From Closterium sp. Naga37s-1 (lineage: Eukaryota; Streptophyta; Zygnematophyceae; Desmidiales; Closteriaceae): 64,000 bases of DNA. Position 1 is the first letter of the stretch. Each line of letters starts with the position of its first letter. The notes below the pieces were generated by a model. The model saw only the letters and a program-made list of their open reading frames with translations, was not told the origin of the DNA and did not search any database. This document shows positions 22,896-34,601 of this stretch, piece after piece. The position numbers were made by a program, and so were the translations under genes. Location of the stretch: NCBI GenBank assembly GCA_947471745.1, contig CANJKZ010000537.1:441501-505500 (forward strand), given 5' to 3'.

Positions 22896-24192
22896 CTACT
22901 CCTCGGGCGGGGGCTGGTCGGGGTCCTTGTCGGGGTCGATCTCGGGGTCCTTGCGCTCCTCGTCCTCCTCCTCCTCGTACGGCGGGTCCGATGGTGGCGG
23001 CTGCGGAAGCGGGGGCTTCAGCGGAGAGAACTGCGGGAAAATGTCCGCTCTCCGCCCCGGCCCGGGCCGCTCCCATTCCTGACATGCGCGGAGGTGAAGA
23101 GAAAGGGGGGGAAGGGGGGGGAGAGGTGGGGGGAGGAGGGAACAACGGGGACGAACGGCAGGGGTGAGGCAGTGCAGGGGGAGCGGAGGGGAGGAGGCAT
23201 CTGCCATCAACTACACACGGAAAGATGGAACAGTAACTCGCGGGAAACAAGCGGAATCTGTGAGTGACAGCGAGTAGACAACTTGCCGTTGGCTTTTATT
23301 GTAAGTAGCGACACATGGGCCAATGCGGACAACTGGAGTGGGTAATGCTCGCTGGGCCGGCTGGCACGTGGCAACTAGACAATTTTGCTCAGTTGCTTCG
23401 CATATACGGCCGCTGCGACGCTAGTCGTTCGCAGAACCAAGGAGGTCAGTGCTGCTGGCTGACAATATTGCCAAAAACTGTTAGAAAAAAATTATACATT
23501 TGTTTTTGCAAAAAAACTGATGCGACGAAAATGCTACATCTTGTCTAGCCTAATGGAGTTTAAAGAGTGTTATGCGATCGAAGGACCAAATGATCCCGGC
23601 GTAGTCTAAGCCCGTCGGATGAACACCCGAGCCGCGACCCTGTATACCAGGCATATCCTACGCATGGCCTCCATTCGTATTATCTAGTTACATCTGATTT
23701 TATTTTATGCAATCAACCTACCATTCAACCGGATTGAGGAAAAGAGGAGGGTGCGAGGGTGAGGAGGCGAGAGGTACGAGGGGCAAAAAGGAGAACGGCG
23801 GAAGGAAAGAAAAGGGGAGAACAAAACGGGGTATGAAAGGAATAAAGCACGACACGACGTGAGTGCGATACACAACAGAAGCGCAAAGGAAGGAGTAATG
23901 AGGAATGGCCTACCACAGGAAAATCGAGAGGGGAGCGCTTTGTCATCTTGTCTTCGTCGGGCGCCATCCTCGTTACCATGCGCTTCGCACCCGCTTGTCT
24001 CCTTCCCACCGACACCCGTGAGCATCCCAGGAACGACGAGTCGGTGCAGCTGCCGCCTACTTGCACGCGCGCACACGATGCGACGACTCCATGTGACGAC
24101 TGGGACTGGTGCTGCGACGAGGGAACGACGCTCGCGTGGAGAGCCTGCGACGACGACATGGCCACGCAACGCACAGCCGCTGACGCGGCCAT
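22896..24192 (-). CDS. Small plastid-type protein with acidic Pro-rich C-terminus, 2 exons (153 aa)
   Basis: Exon 1 (24192-23914) starts MAASAAVRCVAMSSSQ and is Ser/Ala/Arg-rich with almost no acidic residues, a typical chloroplast transit peptide. It ends MTKRSPLDFPV. Exon 2 (23078-22896) joins in phase to give LDFPVEWERPGPGRRADIF, then PQFSPLKPPLPQP and an acidic tail ending PDQPPPEE. Both introns and frames fit with no leftover base. The WERP.PGRR.DIFPQFSP block looks conserved and non-random, and I believe similar short plastid proteins occur in green plants, but I cannot name the family or function. Confidence 0.62.
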
Positions 24193-25026
24193 TGAACCTG
24201 ATCAGGACCACAAAAAGGTTATTTCGAAGAGCTCCGAACCGAAGGGGTCGACCTTGGCAAGGGTCGCCAAATTACTAGAAGCTAATCGGGAAAGACGAGC
24301 AATACTGGCTGGTTCTGATGAGCCTAGATAAGCAGATGAGGGGTCTTGGGTTTGGCGGAGGATGGATGACTCCGCGGAGCTTGAAGGGGGGGCTTTGCTG
24401 ACGTGTCTACGCGAACGTGGCAAGAATGGTAAAAGCGAGAGTGGAGGTGAAATTCGCATCTGGAGGTTTCGATGTCTGTTGACGTGGCATTACAAATGCA
24501 GGGAATGAACTCCCAATGCTTGCACAATCCATTCACTGCGAAACAACACTGTCGATCACTAACAGCATCCTCGCTTATCGTCAGAAGAGTAAATACATGA
24601 GCCTTAACACTTAACCCTTGCTTTATCGTGTCAGTGGGCTAACCAGTATGCAAATTGGGGAAACCAGGGAGAAGGTGCAAACATTCTGGTTCGTACTCTC
24701 TTTGGCAGCTATGTAGAGTTCGTTAAATGCTCCAGCGGGAGATAGTCTGCATAGATGCATTCTTTTTACCTAATGTGACCACCACTGGCCAACATCACAA
24801 CAACACCAAATCATACACCACTGCACAGGGCCTGCCATTTTTGCCCCCTTTCATCACACTACTGCCATTGGTTAGCTCAAATAATATGGTACGGGAATTG
24901 CTTGAATATTGGTCTCAATCCAGAATAGATAGCGCATGTACAGAGAATCCGCTTTAACAAAAACCATGCAAACCACATTATGGCTCAACTCAGGCCATGG
25001 TCCCATCCCAGCCCAGTCCCCCAGCC
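24193..25026. other. Intergenic region between small plastid protein and mTERF
   Basis: Probably includes the promoter of the small plastid protein gene, reading leftward. Short ORFs present have no recognisable features. No RNA gene seen. Confidence 0.5.
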
Positions 25027-26562
25027 TCACGAACTCATGGCTCTCTGCTCCACAGCTTGACACGACTCGCTCAGCTTCCCGCAGTTGATGAGGAAAGCAT
25101 CCTCGGGGAGGGCAAGCAGCGCACCCAGGCTGAGAGACAGCCCCCTTTCCGCCGCCATGCGAAACCGGGGCTGGATGCGGCCGTCGAGGCTGAACGAGAA
25201 GAACTGAGGGAACGAAAGAATCTCCTTCACAGAGCGTCGCATGGTCCCTGTGAGGAACTGCAGCTTGGGAGCCAGGTTGCTCTGGATGCTGTAGTTGAAT
25301 ATGGCGGGGCAGCGAGCCAGAACCCGCCTCGCCTCGTCCGCCGTGAGCCCTTGCTCCTGCAGGAAACTCAGTCTGGGCAGCAGCTTCTGCTGGGGGTCCA
25401 CGCTCAGCAGCGACGGGTTGTTGACGACAGTTTTCGCGAGATTCTCGACTCCCATGGCGCGCAGGAAGTTGACGGCCGGCAGGAGCACCGTGTCGATCGG
25501 CTGAACCAGCAGCGCAGGGCAGCGAGAGATTACCTTTTTAGCATGCGCTCTGTCCAGGCCGAGGTCGCGGCGCAGTAGATACACAACGGGGACGAGCCGC
25601 TCCTCGACATCCAGAGTCAGAATTTGCGGGCAGCGATGAACGACGCGTTCGATGTCGCGCGGCGTGCAAATGCCGACGTCGACGCGCAGGAAGTGGAGAG
25701 CTGCTCGCATGACAGGCAGCGTAGTGTCCATGAGCGCTGGGCACTTCACGATGGCTGCTACCATATCCACTCCCAGCTCCTCCAAAAACACTGCCCTCTC
25801 CCTCACGCCCTCGGGGGTTGACCGTCTCGACCACCTTGATTCCCGTGAATCCCGCGAATCTCTCGAGTCTCGTGAGTCGGGTGAGTCCCGCGGTTCCCGC
25901 ACTTGCGACCCGTCTAGGTGCTGCAGGTACAGCTGCCACGCCATGGCCTCGCTCGACTGCGACAGCAGCGCTAGTGGCAGCATCGGCGGCGTGCCGGCGG
26001 AGGAACCGCGGGCAAGGCTTTGCACGCCTCTTAAAGGCTTCTGAGGCTTTCTCACCGGTAAGTGGGCTCTGCGCGAAGGCGCCACGTGCCCTGCTTTCCC
26101 ATTTGGCTCCCAACTACCTCCACACGAAAACGGCGGGCCGACAGGTGCGAGACGGAATACAGCTGCCTCCGGCGAATCCGCTCGCTCTTGCCACAGGATA
26201 CTACTGCCGCTTGAAAGAAGGCCTCTCCCGTTGCTGCAGGCAGAGGCGCTGGGACCGGCTTTCGTCTCGAACGCTGTCCTCTCGAGCGACCAACCGTTGG
26301 CCTGCTTCAGCCCTGACTGCGTGCAATCGTCGTCGAAGCGAAGGCTATGCGAGGATGAACGGTCGGGGGACGAGACTCTCGGGCCGTGCGCGAAGCGCCT
26401 CGAACCTTCGCCGACCAGCACAGAGCTCTCCTCGATGATGGCTTGACTGGCGGAAAGAGCGGGAGCGGGGCACAGACTGGCGGCCTCTGTTGTCGACGAC
26501 AGCCGGCCGAACGACCTCGCCGCGCCGGACACGGCGGAGATACCGCTCACAGCGTTGGCCAT
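25027..26562 (-). CDS. Plant mTERF (mitochondrial/plastid transcription termination factor-like) protein, intronless (511 aa)
   Basis: One exon from ATG at 26562. Residues about 260-500 are a run of mTERF repeats, each with a Pro at the end of the second helix: VVHRCPQILTLDVEERL, VISRCPALLVQPIDTVL, VVNNPSLLSVDPQQKL, VLARCPAIFNYSIQSNL, ILSFPQFFSFSLDGRIQPR. These helical repeats bind organellar nucleic acids. The N-terminal 60 residues (Ser/Ala/Arg-rich) fit organelle targeting, probably plastid. A short DSRDSRDSRESR stretch precedes the repeats and reflects a small DNA repeat at about 25830-25900. In plants these factors act in organellar transcript termination, splicing or stability; which role applies here cannot be read from sequence. 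Lack of introns is usual for many plant mTERF genes. Confidence 0.9.
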   Translation of the reverse strand: MANAVSGISAVSGAARSFGRLSSTTEAASLCPAPALSASQAIIEESSVLVGEGSRRFAHGPRVSSPDRSSSHSLRFDDDCTQSGLKQANGWSLERTAFETKAGPSASACSNGRGLLSSGSSILWQERADSPEAAVFRLAPVGPPFSCGGSWEPNGKAGHVAPSRRAHLPVRKPQKPLRGVQSLARGSSAGTPPMLPLALLSQSSEAMAWQLYLQHLDGSQVREPRDSPDSRDSRDSRDSRESRWSRRSTPEGVRERAVFLEELGVDMVAAIVKCPALMDTTLPVMRAALHFLRVDVGICTPRDIERVVHRCPQILTLDVEERLVPVVYLLRRDLGLDRAHAKKVISRCPALLVQPIDTVLLPAVNFLRAMGVENLAKTVVNNPSLLSVDPQQKLLPRLSFLQEQGLTADEARRVLARCPAIFNYSIQSNLAPKLQFLTGTMRRSVKEILSFPQFFSFSLDGRIQPRFRMAAERGLSLSLGALLALPEDAFLINCGKLSESCQAVEQRAMSS

Positions 26563-27877
26563 GTTTGGAACCGGACCCTGTTGGCTAGGATTGCGGTGCG
26601 GGATGGAGGTACGGCGGCCGGCGCAGGCTCTAGAGGATCGAGGTAATCAGGAGCTAGGGATGCATGGAGCAGGCAGCGGCGTGAGAGCAATCCCTGCGTA
26701 GTTGCCTCGGTGCAGGTGCACGGGACAAGCACAAGGGAGAGGAGAGAGGCTCAACCCGACAGGAGCAGGAGAAACTCGAGGGAGGAGCAACTCTGGCTTG
26801 CTGGGACACGCTCCAGGTTTCCTCCACCTACGCTGTCGTGAGCCAAGCAAGCCCAGCGTGAGTCATCGCAGACCCCGCGGCGAACAGCCAGTGCTTGCCC
26901 AACGGGCAGTGGATGGGGTAGTTGCCCCATGAGACGGGGCTGGGGGGACCTTCATGTGGAAATGAGATGCCTGCGATCAAAGAAACCAATGAAGGGCTGC
27001 CACGAGGATTTTCCACTAGTCGCCTACCTTAGCTAGACCAATGAGAAGCCTTCGTTGCGAGCACACAGCGCATCAACACTCAATGTACCCCATAAAGGAG
27101 AGGCTTTTGCTCTCGGATAGCGTCCTCGCTAGTTTCGTCAAGCTGAAATGTTGCTGAGTACCGTAACGATTGGGATAGGCATGACATTGCAATTTCAATC
27201 AATTGGTTGATGTCTTCGAATATTTGCTTGGGTGAGTTTCCTTTGACAAAATTGTGGTGTAAATAATTCAAATGCGGTAAAAAATTCTGCACTACTTTCT
27301 ATTGCTTTGATTAAAGTTAGATGAACACAATGTGCAAAGTGCAAACTTGTCACAAATATGATTTCTTCATTCCTCTGTAATGGCTCTGTTTTAGTTTAAT
27401 TGTTTATATACCACACTTGAGTGTCTCTGCTGTGACACAAGAGCTGTAGTACGGTAATAAGTAAAGAAGGATTTGGTTTCTGTGCGTCTTACCGAGTATG
27501 GGGCTACCCTGAACAAGCTCTCGCTTGTAGCGAAAATAAAATTTGACAAATTGAACAAATTTGGCGCCAAGACTCTTGTCGTGGGGCCGTTGGGTTCCCA
27601 GCTTCCGACTCCCTCTCCGCCACGAACAACTCACTGTGCCATCCCATCATGTCACACTTGCTACTAGCGCAAGTTACGCAACTTTCTACCTTTGCCCAAA
27701 CCGTGCCTAAATCACCGCGTTGCTAGCCATCCTGGTCTTACCGTCTGCTTGACGGCCAATAGCAAGCTCCTTGGTCGAGGTCTTTGCGTGCTGACAGCCG
27801 TCTAAGCCCTCTGCCTAGCCTATCAGAGTTTTGATCCAAGTCTGTCCGCCATACTGAGGGAGGGTGTGTGGATCAAT
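26563..27877. other. Divergent intergenic region (1.3 kb)
   Basis: Between mTERF (-) and the unrecognised gene (+). GC-rich near mTERF, AT-rich from about 27080 to 27560. No supported coding frame or tRNA-like clover leaf was seen. It should contain both promoters. Confidence 0.5.
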
Positions 27878-29736
27878 ATGGAGGATACATCATCGAAGAG
27901 TCATGCCTCGAACCTGTGGAGAACTATGTCTGTGAGTGCACCCTTTCCCTTGTTTAGGCTGGAAGTACCATGGTGCTTTTGCGCTACGTATCGCCTGCGC
28001 CTGCTCCATGTTCATCTCACGGCCTCGTAGATGCTAGCATCTGTACCGCGTAAATTCACTATGGTTGCATGACGGCTTGGCTGAGTAAGCAGACTATCCT
28101 GATGTTATACAACGCCCTTTTTTTGCCGCATCCCACGTCGTCTTTCCCCACTTCATGAGCAGCAGCAGCAACCGCCGCTTCGAGCGGACCAGGAACGCGT
28201 TGGAGCATCGGTCGTCTTTAGCTCGCCGCAGCACCTCCAGCGGCCGCGTCGATCGTAAGTGACAGTTCATGTTCTCGCATTTCCACGCGTTCGACGTATC
28301 GCCCGTCGCCGTCTCATCGCATGCACCACCAATCCTACTTACTTTCGCGACGTCCTCTCTTTTCTCCTGTATTGGCCAACGCTATCCAACTCCGCGTTCT
28401 AAAAAACAACTCTCCAATCACTCTGCCTATCCCTCACTTCCTTTGCCACCCGCTCCCTTCCCTTGCCACCCGCTCCCTTCCTTGCCACCCGTTCCCTTTC
28501 CTTGCAACCCGCTCCCTTCCCTTGTCGCCCGCTCCCTTCCAGCAAAGAGGCGTCCGCGATCAAGTCTTGGGTATCTGCAACTTCTGCTACCACTGATCCG
28601 TCTGCAGTTGATGCTGATGCCTATGTGAAGAGTTTCAATGTTCACGTCAAAGGGGAAGTTACGGGACGTGCAGACGAAGCAGGGCCAGGGCAAATTGCAG
28701 CCCCAGACACCGCCACTGCTGTACGCGTTACACGCGGAACCGACAAACGGCCGAAGCCCAACAGGCGGTTGTTTCTCCATGAGCTTTCCGAACCTCAATT
28801 AAACGCGTCCGAGCCTCTGTCAGAAGCTGCCAGTGTCCCTCCTGTAATTTCCGGCGCAACGGTTTCTCCCAGCTTCTTGCATGGAGATTTGCGTGTGGGA
28901 GCGGATGGAAAGGGCTGTGCGGGGGAAGGGGGGATGGCGCGCGCTGGGGGTGGGGAGCCGGGGGATGAGGGGCAGGCGCGAGTGGAGGGGGCTGGGGCGG
29001 GCACCGTGGTGTATGGAGAGGATGTGCGGGGCAGGGATGGGGAGGGCCCATATGGTGTGTGGGAGAACCTTGAGGTTATGGGAGAAGAGGAGACAGGGGA
29101 GGTGGAGGGAAAAGAGGAGGGAGGGGAGGAAGAGGAGGATGACTGGATAAAGGAGATAAGGGCCGCGTGGAGCGAGAGGAGGCACGGAGGGAGCAAGGGG
29201 AGCGGCGAAAAGGACAAGTAAGATCATGTGGTTGGTTTAGGCGTTGTGATGTGGTTGTGCCCTTGGTCATTCACAGTTGCGCACTGAAATCACTCTTGTG
29301 GGGACCTCGTTGTCTAGCTTGTATGGGTATTTGTGTATTGCTGTTCAATCAATAAACCTCACCGTCCAACTCCCCTTCGGTTCCCCCCCTCTTCCCCTTC
29401 TCCCTTCGGTTTCGCCCCCCCTCTTCCTGCTCCATGCTCTCACACTGCTCGCTTCCTTGGCTCGCACGTTCTTGTCATCACAGAATTCGACCTCCAGCAA
29501 CAGCACCAACGACACTTGCTACTTCAACATCAGATGCTGTGGCAGCAGAGCCAGGAGCGTGCCCGTCTCTGCTGCCTCCCCTGGAGCCATCTGGTGCACC
29601 TGAGCGATGGGAGGAGGACCCAGTGTACCAAGGCATGGCTTACGTCGGTTGCACGCACCAATATACGCCTGCGCATTTTAGCAGGTTCCTTGCCAACTGG
29701 CGCCTGCAGCAAGAGAGCGGCAGCAGGAGGACTTGA
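27878..29736 (+). CDS. Unrecognised protein, 4 exons (about 358 aa)
   Basis: Exons 27878-27931, 28160-28254, 28543-29217, 29484-29736. Splice sites are GTGAGT, GTAAGT and GTAAGA, and the phases match (0, 2, 2), giving 359 codons. It begins MEDTSSKSHASNLWRTMS. The middle has YVKSFNVHVKGEV and KPNRRLFLHELSEPQ, then a Gly/Glu-rich segment ending EEEDDWIKEIRAAWSER. The last exon ends WEEDPVYQGMAYVGC, then THQYTPAHFSRFLANWRLQ. Hydrophilic throughout, with no signal peptide or membrane segment. The two blocks with Trp, Tyr and Phe look conserved, but I do not recognise the family. The second exon acceptor lies in a CAG run and could be three bases later. It is transcribed away from mTERF. Confidence 0.6.
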
Positions 29737-30521
29737 GTGCGAGTTGTAGCGTGATGTGAAGGTGGGGTGCTAGCACCTATGCACCTGCCGTTCTGATGTG
29801 TGGGCTGGCACTTCGGCAGGTGAATTTGAACCAATCTATGTACACCAGTTATGCTAGCGTGATTCACATCTGGCGACATTGGTCTTTCTTTTCTGTAGAG
29901 CATTTTCTATAGCATCATGTCCAGGGCTTACGGTACGTTGTATGAAAATGGCATGCTGTTGCTAGACCTGCTTTTTACCTCAAGCCTGAATGGACTTCAT
30001 TTTCCCCTACAGAACAACTTCACCCGCTATTCTAAATTGTTCAGGTTCTATGAGGGTGGATAAGGTTGGTTGGGAACTTCTATGGGGTATAACGTTCGCA
30101 CACTCCGCATTCGGCATTCTTCGCAAACGCAGAAAGAGCAGGTTGCAGCACAAGCTCGGAATTTTACATTGAAATTCGGGTACCTCGACATGTCAACTAT
30201 CGACCAGGCTTCAGCCTGACGCACCAGCTTTCAGCTGAATTACACCACACCCTCCACCACCAGTTTTCAGCTGAATTTCACATGGCATCCCCCGGCATCC
30301 CTCTATACCCCTCCCTCTTCCTTTCACCCTTCCTGCCGGCCCTTACACATCACCTCACCACAAACAGTAAGGGGCTGGACGGAGAGACATGGGAAACGGA
30401 GAGTCGGAGAACGGTGATAAAACCAGGTGTGGCACAAGTAGGATCTCGTCACGGGCGATTCGCTCCCATAACATTCCGAGGTCTTGCAGTTCGTTTTATG
30501 TCCGCAGCAAAAGTGAGATAG
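29737..30521. other. Intergenic region upstream of the OCT-like gene
   Basis: No coding frame supported. Short imperfect repeats of TTTTCAGCTGAATT occur at about 30226-30275. Probable promoter region of the transporter. Confidence 0.5.
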
Positions 30522-33500
30522 ATGGAGGAAATGTCGTACAGAAAACCAGTGGATCAGATACTAACGGAGGTCCTAACGGAGGAGATACTAACGGAGGAGA
30601 TACTAACGGAGGAGATCCTGTCGGAGGAAATCCTGACGGAGATCCTAGCAGAGGAGACGTTAGCAGAGGAGCTACTAACGGTGGATGGCGTGTTACAGAA
30701 GTATGTGGGCGAGCTAGGTCCGTGTCAGATCCGCCATGCCGTGCTGGTCGCATGTGCGTGGTCCCTGGAGGCGCTGTTCACCTTTATCATCATCTTCACA
30801 GGTGCGCTACCAGGTCTTTCTTTTCTCCGAATTCCGTTGCTCCCCTCCCCATGCCTCCGTTTCGCCCACAAGGATTTCCTCCCTCACCTCCCATCCACCC
30901 ACCTTCCCCTTCACGTTCTCTTTCACCAATATTTTAGTTCAAAGAAGGCACTCTTTTCCACCAATCAGAGCGCATGTATTGTAGTTCAAAAAGAGGTTGA
31001 AGGCGAGCGAGCAGCTAGAGTTGTAGAGCTTTCAGAAACGTGTAACATCTCTGAATGGAACAACCACTGCGCACTAGATTCCATCTTGGGGTCCCTTCTT
31101 CAGGCGAACAGCACGCCATCGTGCAATCGTCCGATTTTCTCTCCCTTTCTTCCGCACCAATCAGAGCGCATGCCAGCATGGCACTGCACTGCGCCCTCCT
31201 GCTTCGGGAAGACTCTCTGCCAGGTGGACGCCGAGCAGCAGCTTGCCACGTGGCATCATCAGGCTAGCCAACGGGAGAACGCCACGTGGCAATGGTCAGA
31301 GCCAGCAAGTGTTTCAGTGGTGTCAGAGTGGGGTCTCATCTGTGGGCAACAGGAGCTGCTAGCATGGATTGACTCGGGATACTTCATGGGTTATTGCGCC
31401 GGTGCGTTCCATCCACCCTACAACCTACTTTTGAAGTGCATAGGAGAGCGGTTTTCCACAGGTGGTTGAGTAAACCGTAAAAACCTTATACAGGAAATAC
31501 GGAGCCCCGCGGTTTAAGCCTTGATTTTTGAAACCTGCAACGGCCTATAGTCTCAAATTCTGACCCAGCAACTTAACCCCTAAGTAAGTACATACGTACT
31601 GTTGGAACACATACTATGTGCAGCGTGCTGGCGTCTTATAACTACTTGTAAGTTATCGGGGCCACTCACCAAGGTCCAGCTGCCATGCTGTTCATCTCTC
31701 TTTCTCCCTCTCTTCTCCTCTTTCCCCTCTCCCCTCTCCCCTCTCCTCTCTCCCGTCTCCCTCCCTCCCCCATCTGTCCATATCCCAGGTTCATGCTTCT
31801 TCGCGTTCCTCTCGGACGGCCCTCTGGGTCGCAAGCGCACGCTTCTCCTCGCATCCCTCCTCGCCTCCCTCCTCACCACCCTCACAGCCCTCGCCCCATC
31901 CCCTCACTCCTACGCTCTCCTGCGCCTGCTGACCGGCATCGCCACATCGGGCCTGGGCAACACGTGCTACGTGCTGGCAGCGGAGCTCATAGGGCCAAGC
32001 TATAGAGGGCCCGCTTCTATGCTCGTGAACCTCTCGTATCCCTTTGGGCAAATGCTCCTGCCTGCCCTCGCCGCGTTTGCCTCGGCGGTGGGTCCGGAAG
32101 AGGCCGAAGCAGTGCAGTGGTGGTGGCAAAAGGAGGCACCGGCAGGGGGGATGGGAGCTGTGGTTGCTACTGAGTCAGTGCCTGTGCTGCACGCACCACC
32201 GGCAGGGTGGGATGTTGCCAGTGCACCACAGGCATCCCTCGCCCCGTCCTGGCGGCGCCTGTATTTGCTTGCTGGGGCGGGAGTTGGTGGTCTGTACTGC
32301 GCGCTCCTCCTCCTCCCGCCGCTGCTGCTCGCCATCCGCCCTATCATATCCGGCCACATGGCACATTTCGTTGCATTCTTGGGCAGGAAAAGCGGGGACC
32401 GGGCTTTTGGTGTGGGTATTGCAGGTGGTGAGAATAGTCAAGACGATACTCGTCTCATAGTGCCCCTGGCAGATGAGAAGCAGGGCGAGAGCACTGGGAA
32501 AGTGATAATGAAAGCAGCACAGGCAGTGGGGCAGGGAGAGGGGAGGAGAGAGGGGTGTACAGCGGAGGCGGAGGAAGAGGCACTAGTGGTAAAGGCAGGG
32601 GCGGGAGGAGGGGAGAGCAGGGCAGTGATGCAAGCAGCTGAGGTAGCTCTGAGACACCGCAAGGCTCAGGGAGTGGTTTGGAAAGAGGTGCGATCAGTTA
32701 CATGGGTGTGTGAGTCGCCTAAATGGCTGCTGGAGAGGGGAGGAAGAGGGGGAGCACTGCAGGTGTTGCAGGGTTTGGCGAAGGGGAACAGTCGGGTGAT
32801 TCCTGCAGGAGTGGTGTTGGTTCCTGATCTTTGGGCAGCTGGAAACTGTACTGGTTGCCGGACAATTGGAAGTTGTAACGAGTTTCGGGCGGTTGAAACT
32901 TGTGCCGAGAATTGTGCCGAGCTTTCAGCAGCTGAAAACCGTGTTGATTCCTGGGCGGCTGCAAGTGGGGTGGTGGCAAGTCAACCGGTTCAAGAAGCAT
33001 CGGAGGGTATAAAAGGAGGAGGAGGAACAGGTGCAGGTACAAGTGGGGGAGGGATTGCCGGTGAAGGTGCAAACGTGTCATGTAAGGGTGGTGGTGGTGG
33101 TGAAGGTTCAACTACTGAATATTGCGTAACTGGTGCAGGCTCACCTGGTGGCTGCGTTGCTTCCTGTGCCGCCAGCACAGCTGGTGCAGCTGGCAGCACA
33201 GGCGGAGGTGCAGCCAGGGGGGGGTTGAGGGAGTCACCATCACCCAGGGCGCATCTGCACTGTCTGTCGCTCGGAGGTGATGAGAGTGCAGCTGGGGGAG
33301 GTGCAGCTGGGGGAGGTGGAACAGCAGGTGCAGCAGGCAGCACAGGTAGAGGAGGTGCAGGCAAGTGGGGGGGTTTGCAGGAGCTGCTGTCGTCGCGGGT
33401 TCACGTGCAGCGGCTGTGCCTCATGCTGCTGCTCTTCCTCAACTCCTCGTCCCTCTACAACGGCCTCACTCTCAACACCGCCAACCTCGCCACTGCTCTT

Positions 33501-34601
33501 ACACAGCAACTAGCAGCAGCAGGCAGCAGCAACAATAGCAACCTCACGAGCAGCCCCAATCCCGCGAACAGCAGCAGTCCCATGGGCAGCATTGCAGCAG
33601 CGACGTACCTGGTGGCAGTGGTGCAGGTGCCCTCCATCCTGCTCTCCGGCTGCCTCATCAACCGCGTGGGGCGCCGCCGCCTCGTCAGCTGCTCGCTCAT
33701 ACTGGGCAGCCTGCTGTGTGCTATTGGGGGCACGGTGCTGCTGGCGCAGGGGCCAGGGGGAGGGGGAGGGGGGGGTGGAGAGGGAGGGGGACTGGTGTTG
33801 GCGCAGGTGGGCGGGGAAGGGGGGATGCTGCTGGCGCAGGGGGCAGGGGACGGGGGGCTGCTGGTGCAGGGAAATGGGGGAGGGAGTGGCAGCGAGAGGG
33901 GAGGCAGCAGGGGCAGCAGCAGTGCAAGCAGAAGAGAGCTGCTAAGAGCAGGGGGGACAGAGGGCGGTAGCGGTATGAGAGATGGTGGGAAGACGGGGGG
34001 GCGTAGAGAGGACATGCCTGGTTTGGAGTGGAAGGACCTTCCGCTGTTGGTGGCGGCAGAGGGAGGGCGTGGAAGTGCGAGCAAGGAATCGCTTGGTTTG
34101 GAGCTAGTGCATGGGCCACATGTGCAGGCAGAGGCTCATGTTCGGTCACAGGCACATGTACAGTCAAAATCACGTGTACAGTCACCCTCACATGGACAGT
34201 TACATGTACAGACACACTCACGTGTACAGTCACCCTCATGTGTACAGTCACCCTCATGTGTACAGTCACAATCACAGGTACAGTCAAACTCCGTCCTCCC
34301 CTTCATCCCTCCTCTCTGCTCCCTCCTTGCCCTCTTTTGTATCACATCCTCTTTCTCCTCTGCCTATGTGCTTCAGGTAGAGCTCTTCCCCACCTCCATC
34401 CGCCACTTGTCTCTCGCTATAGTCACGCAGGCAGGCCAAGTCGCTACAGTGCTTGTACCCCATATAGTGCTCCTCGGTCGCACCTCCCCTAGTTACCCTC
34501 TGTTGATATTTGGGCTACAGGGGATGGTTACAGGCGTGATGTGTCTGTTACTGCTGCCTGAACCGGGTAAAGGAGAGGTTCTATCTGTTAGTGATACATA
34601 A
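30522..34601 (+). CDS. OCT-type (organic cation/carnitine) MFS transporter with large loop insertions, 3 exons (1109 aa)
   Basis: Exons 30522-30801, 31165-31401, 31789-34601 join in phase (1110 codons). The first helix is preceded by a DNA-repeat-derived acidic stretch (LTEEILTEEI). Family marks: PAWHCTAPSC in the first external loop, WSEPASVSVVSEWGL, the 2-3 loop FLSDGPLGRKRTLLLAS, GLGNTCYVLAAELIGPSYRG, WRRLYLLAGAGVGG, ESPKWLLERG after helix 6, and the 8-9 loop INRVGRRRLVSCSL. Helices 9-12 follow, with YVLQVELFPTSIRHLS. This is the order of plant OCT carriers of the SLC22-like MFS group, plasma- or vacuolar-membrane carriers of organic cations. The substrate is not predictable. Usual length is near 500 residues; here the central cytosolic loop carries hundreds of extra Gly/Ala/Cys-rich residues, and the loop after helix 9 carries a Gly-rich stretch and a VQSPS repeat. 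Some of these could be unrecognised introns. Confidence 0.82.

Noticed and set aside
23948-24331. Plus-strand 127-codon open frame opposite the small plastid protein
   Set aside because: No motifs. The minus strand here has a transit-peptide exon with a phased splice to a conserved-looking exon.
22400-31605. Recurring AGTACATACGTAC at about 22400 and 31590
   Set aside because: Short partly self-complementary sequence. Two occurrences in AT-richer spacers are not enough to argue for an element.
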